Shown here: positions 1 through 5,207 of the stretch, in pieces | Layout of the letters: every line of letters starts with the position of its first letter | How positions within the stretch are numbered: position 1 is the stretch's first letter | Source of the DNA: HGM12669 sp048527645 | Lineage (GTDB): Bacteria > Bacillota > Clostridia > Oscillospirales > CAG-272 | Length of the DNA: 7,754 nt | NCBI GenBank assembly: GCA_048527645.1 | Contig: DBGFNI010000042.1 | Location: 1 to 7,754, forward strand | Reading direction: 5' to 3' | Translations under genes and position numbers: made by a program | The notes under the pieces: model-generated | The model's database searches: none | The model's input: only the letters and a program-made list of their open reading frames with translations | What the model was told of the DNA's origin: nothing

Positions 1-11
1 TGGAGGGCAAA

Positions 12-374
12 ATGAATACATATGAAAGAATCAAGGAATTATGCGAAAAAAACGGTTTTTCGATATCATCAATCGGGGATAAAATTCCGGGGTTATCCAT
101 CAATAAAGCATCTATTACCGGTTGGAAAAACGGTTCCGTACCGCGTCCGGATAAAATAAAAGCGATTGCTGATTATTTTGGTGTATCGCAGGAATATCTC
201 CGCTGTGAATCCGATGACCCGTCCGGCTCCAAAAAGTCCTCCGTGACAGATGATGATCTCAAGGTCGCACTGTTCGGCGGCGATAAAGAAGTCACGGACG
301 AAATGTGGCAGGAAGTCTTGAATTTTGCCGAATATGTGAAAAACAGAAAGAAGAATGAAAATGACAATCACTGA
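12..374 (+). CDS. Cro/CI-type HTH transcriptional repressor of a mobile element
   Basis: This 120-aa protein is probably the master repressor of the element, a cytoplasmic DNA-binding protein that keeps excision and transfer or lytic genes silent. Residues 3-62 form a Cro/CI-type helix-turn-helix (XRE family), with the recognition segment around SINKASITGWKNGS (29-42) and the typical ending ADYFGVSQEYL (53-63). A Ser/Asp-rich linker (66-80) leads to a charged helical tail (about 93-115), as in ImmR-type repressors that are cleaved by ImmA-type peptidases. The ATG follows GGAGGG after only 4 bases, so the start is well supported. The last 20 bases overlap the peptidase gene. The operators and any divergent promoter would lie left of the window. 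The family is clear from the sequence; the role as element repressor is inferred from the neighbours. Confidence 0.9.
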   Translation: MNTYERIKELCEKNGFSISSIGDKIPGLSINKASITGWKNGSVPRPDKIKAIADYFGVSQEYLRCESDDPSGSKKSSVTDDDLKVALFGGDKEVTDEMWQEVLNFAEYVKNRKKNENDNH

Positions 375-765
375 TCTGCTGATAGAGTGCGATCAAAAAA
401 ACATTCCCGTTTTTTTCAAAAGCCTTCCGCTGACCGAATCCGTTTCGATCTGTTTTGATCAGCAGTGCTGCATCGGCATCGACGATTCGGACATGACCGA
501 AGCGCAAAAAAAGACCCACCTCGCACATGAGATGGGTCATTGTGAAACCGGCGCATTTTACTGCGCCTTTTCTCCGATTGATAACCGCAGCAAGCATGAG
601 CACACTGCGAATATGTGGGCAATCCGTAAGCTGCTCCCGCCGGATCAGCTTCTGCACGCCATGGAGGAAGGAGACCGGGAAGTGTGGCAGCTCGCAGAGC
701 GCTTTGATGTCTCCGAAGATTTGATCCGCTTCGCCGTATACGAATATTTTGACATTGCGTGTTAA
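355..765 (+). CDS. ImmA/IrrE family metallopeptidase
   Basis: This 136-aa protein is a zinc metallopeptidase of the ImmA/IrrE family (DUF955, COG2856). The motif HLAHEMGH (55-62) supplies His58, Glu59 and His62, and the downstream KHEHTANMWAI segment (80-90) carries the likely third ligand, Glu82. Family members such as ImmA of ICEBs1 cleave the repressor encoded beside them after DNA damage or quorum signals, which releases the element. The gene overlaps the repressor gene by 20 bases in another frame, so the two are co-transcribed and probably translationally coupled. The start at 355 is the first ATG; another in-frame ATG at 361 is equally possible because only a weak purine-rich stretch precedes them. 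The length is normal for the short, single-domain form. A C-terminal helical segment (107-135) probably binds the repressor; this is inference. Confidence 0.92.
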   Translation: MKMTITDLLIECDQKNIPVFFKSLPLTESVSICFDQQCCIGIDDSDMTEAQKKTHLAHEMGHCETGAFYCAFSPIDNRSKHEHTANMWAIRKLLPPDQLLHAMEEGDREVWQLAERFDVSEDLIRFAVYEYFDIAC

Positions 766-818
766 AAATTCCGCCTTTTCTCTTTTTTCACACCATTTGA
801 ATACAAACGGAGTATATT

Positions 819-1574
819 ATGAAAAGCATTGTATTCTTTGTATTTCGCACTTTTCGATGGATTTCTCAAAACGCAATGACCCTTTTCATAACGTTTTTAT
901 GCTTTTTCATTTTCGCACTTTTCGTCGCATCCGTTGCATTCCTGATTGATAAAATCAAAAATCTGTGCCACCGCATAAAAGCCAGAAAATGCGAATACAA
1001 CTGCAGCGCAGACAATCAAAAAGAACCCGTCAAAGCGTTGTCTTATACAGAGCGTCTGCAAATAAAAAAGGATTATTATGAAAAAATCGTCTTCATGAAA
1101 ATCATTTGCGCACTTTTCCTCTTTTTTCTGTTTTCGTATTTTTTCACATCCGACGCCCTTCTAAATTACTTCGGCATATATGATCTGCGTCTGCAGAATC
1201 ACGGTGTCTACTGCTATGCCGTTACCATTTCCAACGATATGGAAAGCTACACAGTCCCTGCAGAAATAATAATCCGGAATTCCGATTCCAAATATAACCC
1301 TTCCTACTGTATCGAAAAAGCAATCCTCCCGTCCGGCAAGAAAATATATTTTGAAGAAAACGATCTTGAAATCGAAGAATCTGTTTCGGTCCACGTTGAA
1401 GAAGGCGATTGGTGGTCTTGCACCCTGCACAACGTGCATACCGTTTCAAGCAGTATTGACGAATACAGTTTTTACGATTTCGATGTTCTGGTGTTGATTC
1501 TGATCATTCCGACTTCGTTTATCCTTTGGTTTGTGTATCATATCTATAAGAAATTCATTTTTATTATTTTCTGA
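819..1574 (+). CDS. Unrecognised three-TM membrane protein, putative element cargo
   Basis: I do not recognise this 251-aa protein. It has three hydrophobic segments (about 20-44, 90-109 and 222-241). A charged stretch (45-89) with several Cys (50, 58, 62) separates the first two, and a polar domain of about 110 residues (110-221) lies between the second and third. The polar domain looks beta-rich, with an opening GVYCYAVTISND (129-140), a TVPAEI segment (145-150) and Trp198-Trp199 followed by CTLHN (201-205). By charge, the 45-89 loop is probably cytoplasmic and the large domain outside, but I cannot fix the topology. GGAG at 809-812, six bases before the ATG, supports the start. Base use is AT-rich (20 G/C in the 60 bases 841-900), unlike the chromosomal genes to the right. 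It lies between the repressor module and the integrase, a usual site for prophage or ICE cargo. Superinfection exclusion or defence is possible but unproven. Confidence 0.75.
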   Translation: MKSIVFFVFRTFRWISQNAMTLFITFLCFFIFALFVASVAFLIDKIKNLCHRIKARKCEYNCSADNQKEPVKALSYTERLQIKKDYYEKIVFMKIICALFLFFLFSYFFTSDALLNYFGIYDLRLQNHGVYCYAVTISNDMESYTVPAEIIIRNSDSKYNPSYCIEKAILPSGKKIYFEENDLEIEESVSVHVEEGDWWSCTLHNVHTVSSSIDEYSFYDFDVLVLILIIPTSFILWFVYHIYKKFIFIIF

Positions 1575-1588
1575 TCGGTGGTGTATGT

Positions 1589-2248
1589 ATGAATATTGAA
1601 ACGTATTTGGAAAAACAAGGCTTTTCCTTATCTGATTTTTCTTCAGAAGATGCAGCATATCGTTTTGCTTTTGAATTTCTTTCCGATGATTTCGAAAAGA
1701 TTTCGGAAGAAAAGCAGTGCGTTGTCACCGCTCTGTGGTCAAAATGCGTCTCCTTTGTCGTCATTCTATCCGTCCTTTCTGCCGCGGCCGTTTCCTATTT
1801 TGTTTTTCACTCCGTCATAAAATCTGTTCTGATGTTCGTCCCTGTGCTTTTGGTATGCCTTTGCATCTTCGGCATGATATATTACATATCGCCATGTGTC
1901 AAGAAAAAGGAGCACCGTCTCAAAACACGCCCAGCAAAGCACCCGATCGTTCTTTGCGCGCTGATCTCTTTTGCTGTATCCCTGCTCATTTCCGCAGCTT
2001 CCCTGTCATGGATTCATGTGATCTATTCTCCTGCCGAACAACAACCCTTCGTCCCCACACACAGCGTTGCATCCTCCACCGTCACCGTTAACAAAGTTTC
2101 AGGCTGCTACCACATTTTTTCAGATTGTCCCGCCGCGGAAAAAATCAGCGATGAAAACCGGTTGCTTTTTGATGAAGACGAATTCGAAGACTCTATGAAG
2201 GATGACTGGTACCTTTGCAAGCAATGTGAGAAACGGAGGAATTCATGA
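1589..2248 (+). CDS. Unrecognised three-TM membrane protein with C-terminal His/Cys metal-site motif
   Basis: This 219-aa protein is not one I recognise as a whole. Residues 1-48 are acidic and helical and probably cytoplasmic. Hydrophobic segments lie at about 52-74, 79-101 and 119-145. After a Ser/Thr/Val linker, the C-terminal 50 residues carry GCYHIFSDCP (172-181) and WYLCKQC (207-213). His175, Cys180, Cys210 and Cys213 form a plausible zinc site of the YH-x4-C ... C-x2-C kind found at the ends of many Firmicutes and phage proteins. The acidic run DEDEFED (195-201) lies between the two halves. The gene starts 14 bases after the previous stop with only a weak GGTGG upstream, so it may depend on translational coupling. 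Its stop overlaps the integrase start (ATGA). With an odd number of membrane segments, the N-terminal domain and the metal site fall on opposite sides if all three span. Function is unknown; its partner is probably the preceding membrane protein. Confidence 0.75.
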   Translation: MNIETYLEKQGFSLSDFSSEDAAYRFAFEFLSDDFEKISEEKQCVVTALWSKCVSFVVILSVLSAAAVSYFVFHSVIKSVLMFVPVLLVCLCIFGMIYYISPCVKKKEHRLKTRPAKHPIVLCALISFAVSLLISAASLSWIHVIYSPAEQQPFVPTHSVASSTVTVNKVSGCYHIFSDCPAAEKISDENRLLFDEDEFEDSMKDDWYLCKQCEKRRNS

Positions 2249-3294
2249 AACTGCCAAACGGTTACGGAACAGTATATAAGATTTCAGGAAAACGCAGGAA
2301 TCCTTGGCTTGCCCGAAAAACCGTCGGTTGGGATGAAAACGGAAATCAGATCCGTCAGACAATCGGAGCATACCGCACCCAGAGCGAAGCGCTGCAGGCG
2401 CTGGCTGATTTCAACGAAAATCCGTATGATCTCAAGGCAAGCAAGCTGACATTCGAACAGGCATACGATCTTTGGTTCCGCGATCAATTCAACGATGAAT
2501 CCAACCGATCCACCGTCAAGAACTACAGAATGGCATACCAATACTGTAAACCCATTTACAAAATACCGATCGGAGAGATCAAAACAAACAAGCTGCAGCC
2601 GCTCATTGATTCCTGTGAAAAAGGGTATCAGACGCAAACCCGCATCAAAACGCTGCTTCGCCGCGTTTTTGAATGGTGCATCGCACACGAAATTCTGCGC
2701 AAGAATTATGCTGATTCCATTAAGATCAATGAGAAAAAAGAGACTCATACACGAAACGCATTTCCCCGGGAGGATATCTGTCGCATGGCGTCTCTTGCCG
2801 ATGAATCTCATTGCCTGAAAATTGTGATGATGCTCATCTATTCCGGCGTGCGTATCAATGAATTGCTGGAGCTGAAAAAAGACGATGTGTATCTTGACCG
2901 TCAATATTTTTTTGTACGAAAATCAAAAACCGACAGCGGCGTTCGTGCCGTCCCCATCGCTGACGCAGTCCTTCCGTACTGGAAACATTTTGACAAGCTT
3001 TCCACCTGTAACTATGCTGTGTGCACAGTGTCCGGACAGCCGATCGAATACAGCAACTTCGTCAAGAGATACTGGAACCCCACCATGGAAGAACTCGGTC
3101 TTAAGGATTACACCCCGCACTGCACGCGTCATACCTGTACCTCTCTGCTGAAAGTCGCCGGCGTAGATCATACCTTGGTCAAAAAAATTATCGGTCATAA
3201 ATCTCAAATGGATTTGACCGAAAGCACCTATACGCATTATGAAATCAAAGATTTGCTCCGTGCAATCAATTCCATTGACATTTTCATGGAATAA
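2245..3294 (+). CDS. Tyrosine recombinase / site-specific integrase
   Basis: This 349-aa protein catalyses integration and excision of the element by strand exchange at attP and attB. Residues 1-60 (NGYGTVYKISG, then a beta-rich stretch up to TQSEALQAL) form the small arm-site-binding domain seen in Tn916/ICE and phage integrases. Residues 66-160 are the SAM-like core-binding domain. Residues 172-345 are the catalytic domain, with Arg203 (GVRINEL), Lys228 in the beta hairpin (KSKTDSG), His292/Arg295/His296 (PHCTRHT), His318 (IIGHKS) and the nucleophile Tyr329 (STYTHY). All catalytic positions are present, so it should be active. The ATG overlaps the stop of the preceding gene as ATGA and follows GGAGGA after four bases. 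It ends about 130 bases from a tRNA-Met gene, the likely integration target. Terminators follow in the 3366-3414 hairpin. Confidence 0.96.
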   Translation: MKLPNGYGTVYKISGKRRNPWLARKTVGWDENGNQIRQTIGAYRTQSEALQALADFNENPYDLKASKLTFEQAYDLWFRDQFNDESNRSTVKNYRMAYQYCKPIYKIPIGEIKTNKLQPLIDSCEKGYQTQTRIKTLLRRVFEWCIAHEILRKNYADSIKINEKKETHTRNAFPREDICRMASLADESHCLKIVMMLIYSGVRINELLELKKDDVYLDRQYFFVRKSKTDSGVRAVPIADAVLPYWKHFDKLSTCNYAVCTVSGQPIEYSNFVKRYWNPTMEELGLKDYTPHCTRHTCTSLLKVAGVDHTLVKKIIGHKSQMDLTESTYTHYEIKDLLRAINSIDIFME

Positions 3295-3300
3295 TTTTTT

Positions 3301-3333
3301 TGTTAGCTACGTGTTAGCTACGTGTTAGCTACG
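3301..3333. repeat. Three tandem 11-bp direct repeats, putative integrase arm sites
   Basis: The unit TGTTAGCTACG is repeated three times with no mismatch and no spacer (3301-3311, 3312-3322, 3323-3333), starting seven bases after the integrase stop codon. The core GTTAGCTAC is nearly self-complementary around TAGCTA. Direct repeats between int and the attachment core are the usual arm-type binding sites for integrases with an N-terminal arm-binding domain, which the neighbouring protein has. The repeat is seen directly; its role in attP is inferred. Confidence 0.85.
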
Positions 3334-3365
3334 AGCAAAAATTCGAACGGTTTTCAACACACGAG

Positions 3366-3414
3366 AAAAGCAAAAATCCCCGTAAACACTGCGTTTACAG
3401 GGATTTTTGCTTTT
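3366..3414. terminator. Long bidirectional intrinsic terminator between int and tRNA-Met
   Basis: A 15-bp outer stem (3366-3380 with 3400-3414, core GCAAAAATCCC/GGGATTTTTGC) continues after one C/A mismatch into a 6-bp inner stem (GTAAAC 3382-3387 with GTTTAC 3393-3398) and a 5-base loop. T-rich runs follow the G/C part on both strands, so it can end the integrase transcript on + and the tRNA transcript on -. It may be the native tRNA terminator or element DNA; the position of the att core decides which. Confidence 0.88.
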
Positions 3415-3423
3415 TGAAAGTTA

Positions 3424-3500
3424 TGGTAGCGGAAGTTGGACTTGAACCAACGACCTATCGGGTATGAACCGATTGCTCTAGCCAGCTGAGCCATTCCGCC
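3424..3500 (-). tRNA. tRNA-Met (anticodon CAT), elongator type
   Basis: The 77-nt gene, CCA end included, folds as a normal cloverleaf. The acceptor stem pairs GGCGGAA with TTCCGCT (one G-U at position 1-72), with discriminator A and an encoded CCA. The D arm reads GCTCAGCTGGCTAGAGC. The anticodon stem ATCGG/CCGAT holds the loop TTCATAC, giving anticodon CAT, and the T arm contains GGTTCAAGTCC. The closeness to known Firmicutes elongator tRNA-Met (GGCGG... start, GGTTCATACC loop) favours Met over a lysidine-modified tRNA-Ile2 or the initiator, which would have three G-C pairs in the anticodon stem. A strong promoter precedes it and a terminator follows. Its 3' end faces the integrase, which makes it the likely attB of the element. 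Confidence 0.96.
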
Positions 3501-3523
3501 GTATTCTTTTGGGATGCTCGATT

Positions 3524-3552
3524 ATTATAGCATGAGAAAAACGCTTTGTCAA
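3524..3552 (-). promoter_or_regulatory. Consensus sigma-A promoter of the tRNA-Met gene
   Basis: On the - strand TTGACA (3552-3547) is followed after exactly 17 bases by TATAAT (3529-3524), a perfect match in both hexamers. Transcription should start near 3517, giving a leader of roughly 17 nt before the mature tRNA. Strong promoters of this kind are usual for stable RNA genes. Confidence 0.93.
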
Positions 3553-3584
3553 TACTTTTTGTAATATTTTCCGCCGATGTTTTT

Positions 3585-3656
3585 CCGGTACACGGCGCTC
3601 TGCCGGGAGCAGAGAGCATAAATCACCCGGCATTGCTCCGTTCTCGTACAAACCGG
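3585..3656. repeat. Imperfect long inverted repeat at the end of the mscS gene
   Basis: CCGGT (3585-3589) pairs with ACCGG (3652-3656), and TGCCGGG (3601-3607) pairs with CCCGGCA (3626-3632), with short pairs such as CGG/CCG between them and an 18-base loop. Five T (3657-3661) follow on the + strand, so the hairpin looks more like a terminator for + transcription. It may still fold at the 3' end of the mscS mRNA, whose stop codon is four bases away. Its function is uncertain. Confidence 0.45.
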
Positions 3657-3659
3657 TTT

Positions 3660-4466
3660 TTACGATTTGATATGGACATCCATCTGCGGATACGGAATCA
3701 CCAAACCGTTTTCGTCCAACGCCCGCTTCACAATGCCCTTTGCCGCCGCGTCTACATCCCAATAGTGCTCCGAATCACACCATACGCGCACTGTAAAATC
3801 CAAAGAAGACTGACCGTGCCCAGACATAAACACCAGCGGTGCCGGATCGGACAATACAAACGGTATCTGTGCCGCAGCCGCTTGGATCACCCGCTGTGCC
3901 TGTTCCGCGTCGCTGTCGTATGAGACGCTGAAAACAAAGTCCAAACGCCGCTTGGGCTCCGTGAAATGGTTGATGATCGCCGAATTGCTCAATGTCCCGT
4001 TGGGCAAGGTCACATGCTTGTTATCGTAGGTCACAAGCATGGTATAAAACACATTGATGTCGCGGACAATCCCGGCATACCGGTCCGTCTCGATATAATC
4101 CCCAACCTTGAAGGGCTTGAACAGCAGCAGCATAATGCCGCCGGCAAAATTGGAAAGCGAGCCTTGCAGGGCAAGACCGATCGCCACGCCCGCAGAGGCA
4201 AGAATCGTGATAAACGAACTCATCGGAATGCCCAGAATCCCGGCAGCGACAATTATGATCACGGCGTAGAAAAAGATTTTCAGCGCACTCTGCAAAAATG
4301 TCTGCACGCCGCGGTCCACACGCTGTATGCCCCGCTGCTTAAAAATCAGCGCAATCAGTCTTCTTGCCAACCAGATTCCGACCACCAAAACAAGAATGGC
4401 GCAGAGGAGCTTTAAGCCGATCTGCGTAACAATCTGCGTGATATGATTCAAAAAGCTCTCCCACAT
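3660..4466 (-). CDS. Small-conductance mechanosensitive channel, MscS family
   Basis: This 268-aa inner-membrane protein opens when membrane tension rises, releasing solutes after hypo-osmotic shock. Three transmembrane segments are visible (about 17-42, 60-80 and 88-114). The third is the pore helix, with the Gly/Ala-rich series ASAGVAIGLALQGSLSNFAG (90-109), and is followed by LLLFKPFKVGDYIE (113-126), the start of the beta domain. The cytoplasmic vestibule ends in IPYPQMDVHI (257-266), matching the conserved C-terminal signature. The length is that of the basic MscS form, with no added domains. The ATG has AGGAG in the usual position (AAAGGAG at 4475-4481), which fixes the start. A structured RNA with a terminator lies directly upstream and I see no good promoter between that terminator and the gene, so expression may depend on read-through. 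Downstream come an inverted repeat and the tRNA-Met promoter. Confidence 0.96.
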   Translation of the reverse strand: MWESFLNHITQIVTQIGLKLLCAILVLVVGIWLARRLIALIFKQRGIQRVDRGVQTFLQSALKIFFYAVIIIVAAGILGIPMSSFITILASAGVAIGLALQGSLSNFAGGIMLLLFKPFKVGDYIETDRYAGIVRDINVFYTMLVTYDNKHVTLPNGTLSNSAIINHFTEPKRRLDFVFSVSYDSDAEQAQRVIQAAAAQIPFVLSDPAPLVFMSGHGQSSLDFTVRVWCDSEHYWDVDAAAKGIVKRALDENGLVIPYPQMDVHIKS

Positions 4467-4516
4467 GATGAATGCTCCTTTGTCTGTCCGTCATGCCTAT
4501 TCTTTCTGTGTTGCCG

Positions 4517-4545
4517 CAAAACAACCCGTGTCCGCAGACACGGGT
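4517..4545 (-). terminator. Intrinsic terminator at the end of the structured RNA, upstream of mscS
   Basis: On the - strand ACCCGTGTC (4545-4537) pairs perfectly with GACACGGGT (4532-4524) around a 4-base loop, followed by a T-rich tail (TTGTTTTGC). The 9-bp stem and the tail fit a Rho-independent terminator. It ends the RNA at 4566-4766 and lies about 50 bases upstream of the mscS start, so it could also act as an attenuator for mscS. Confidence 0.85.
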
Positions 4546-4565
4546 GTGTTGTTATGATGTAACCC

Positions 4566-4766
4566 GCACCTGCCGTGTATAACGTGGATTGAAAACCCTT
4601 GCTCACACAAGGTCGGTGTCCTCTTCACTGCTTTGTGCAACCAACGTTTGCACCGCTTTGGGACAAGGTCACGAAAGCGGGCAAGAGGCCTGCATTCCCA
4701 CAGCAAAAGCCGGACCCGTAAATTCAATTGTGGGTTTTATACACGCAATATCACGCACAGGGCAGG
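4566..4766 (-). ncRNA. ssrS: Structured non-coding RNA, possible 6S RNA (ssrS)
   Basis: No convincing protein lies here, but the - strand folds strongly. The closing stem pairs CGTGTATAA (4745-4737) with TTATACACG (4582-4574), extended outward by CCTGC/GCAGG (4766-4762 with 4573-4569) and inward by AACCC/GGGTT. The apical part closes with CCTCTT/AAGAGG (4688-4683 with 4625-4620) and holds the hairpins CCGCTTT/AAAGCGG and GTGCAA/TTGCAC. On the 3' side a small hairpin CCTTG/CAAGG (4612-4597) is followed by GGTTTTCAA. This recalls the 3' central-bubble hairpin of 6S RNA (ACCUUG...CAAGGGUU in E. coli). The size of about 200 nt and the terminator 20 bases downstream also fit 6S RNA, which binds RNA polymerase holoenzyme and lowers transcription in stationary phase. 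The ends are approximate and no clear promoter is visible. A cis-acting leader of mscS is the alternative. Confidence 0.5.
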
Positions 4767-4807
4767 AAGCATATCCTTACTGGTATTCTATGCAGAGAAA
4801 AGAAGAA

Positions 4808-5113
4808 TTATTCCGCTTCTCCGTCATCCTCTGCATCGTAATCCATCGTCATAAACTCATCCTCGAACATGTCCGCAATCCGATCGAACTCATCATCATC
4901 GTCGATGGTGACCAAAATGTCTTCTCCGCTCTCTTCATCATGCGCGATTTTCAAAATCACATATTCGTCATCGGGATTGTCCGTTGCAGGCTCAAGCGCC
5001 ATATATGTCACGCCGTCAACCTCTGCGGATGCCAGCAATACGAAATCGTTTTCATTTCCTTCCTCGTCGGTCAGCGTAAAAATCTCAACATCATACTGTT
5101 CTTCATTTTCCAT
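4808..5113 (-). CDS. DUF1292 family protein (YrzB-like), acidic cytoplasmic protein
   Basis: This 101-aa very acidic protein matches the DUF1292 family common in Firmicutes, whose function is not established. The family pattern is visible in the YDVEIFTLTDEEGNENDF opening (7-24), then VDGVTYMALEP (32-42) and EYVILKIAHDE (50-60). The end is rich in Asp/Glu (DDDDEFDRIADMFEDEF, 71-87). There is no signal peptide or membrane segment. I chose the ATG at 5113 because GGAGGG (5126-5121) lies seven bases upstream; a longer reading from a TTG at 5143 would have no ribosome site and would run into the 5' leader hairpin. The gene has its own promoter just after the AI-2E permease gene. No terminator separates it from the structured RNA downstream, so both could share a transcript. 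Confidence 0.9.
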   Translation of the reverse strand: MENEEQYDVEIFTLTDEEGNENDFVLLASAEVDGVTYMALEPATDNPDDEYVILKIAHDEESGEDILVTIDDDDEFDRIADMFEDEFMTMDYDAEDDGEAE

Positions 5114-5135
5114 TGGTTCGCCCTCCGTTTCCGGT

Positions 5136-5149
5136 GCAGCCAACGCTGC
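5136..5149 (-). promoter_or_regulatory. Stem-loop at the 5' end of the DUF1292 mRNA leader
   Basis: GCAGC and GCTGC pair around a GTTG/CAAC loop, with a possible GG/CC extension past one bulged base. The predicted transcription start is near 5151, so the hairpin sits at the very 5' end of the message and upstream of the GGAGGG site. Such 5' hairpins can protect an mRNA from decay. That role is inference. Confidence 0.5.
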
Positions 5150-5157
5150 CCGTTCTT

Positions 5158-5186
5158 ATTGTAACCGATTTGAGACAGATTGTCAA
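5158..5186 (-). promoter_or_regulatory. Sigma-A promoter of the DUF1292 gene
   Basis: On the - strand TTGACA (5186-5181) is followed after 17 bases by TACAAT (5163-5158), a perfect -35 and a five-of-six -10. The start should be near 5151, about 38 bases before the ATG. The promoter begins only 21 bases after the stop of the preceding permease gene, and I see no terminator between them. Confidence 0.9.
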
Positions 5187-5207
5187 TACCCACCAGGCGC
5201 TCCTGCG

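Noticed and set aside
12..765. Toxin-antitoxin pair made of the HTH protein and the peptidase
   Set aside because: The HEMGH zinc site and the repressor-type partner fit the ImmR/ImmA induction pair better, and the integrase lies downstream on the same strand.
2284..2904. 206-aa open frame on the - strand
   Set aside because: It is the complement of the well-supported integrase gene and shows no domain of its own.
3301..3333. CRISPR array
   Set aside because: The three units are only 11 bp and directly joined without spacers, and no cas gene is present.
1..3333. A recognised anti-phage defence system
   Set aside because: No nuclease, helicase, reverse transcriptase, TIR or other known effector domain is visible; only the two unknown membrane proteins remain as candidates.
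4497..4727. 76-aa open frame on the - strand in the gap between DUF1292 and mscS
   Set aside because: It runs through the stems of the structured RNA and the terminator, has no ribosome site and no domain pattern.
4566..4766. c-di-AMP (ydaO-type) riboswitch, SRP RNA or tmRNA
   Set aside because: I could not find the conserved core motifs of these RNAs, such as the SRP GGAA tetraloop domain or the tmRNA tRNA-like ends.
5114..5143. Longer DUF1292 protein from a TTG start
   Set aside because: GGAGGG lies just before the ATG at 5113, while the TTG has no ribosome site and falls in the 5' leader hairpin.
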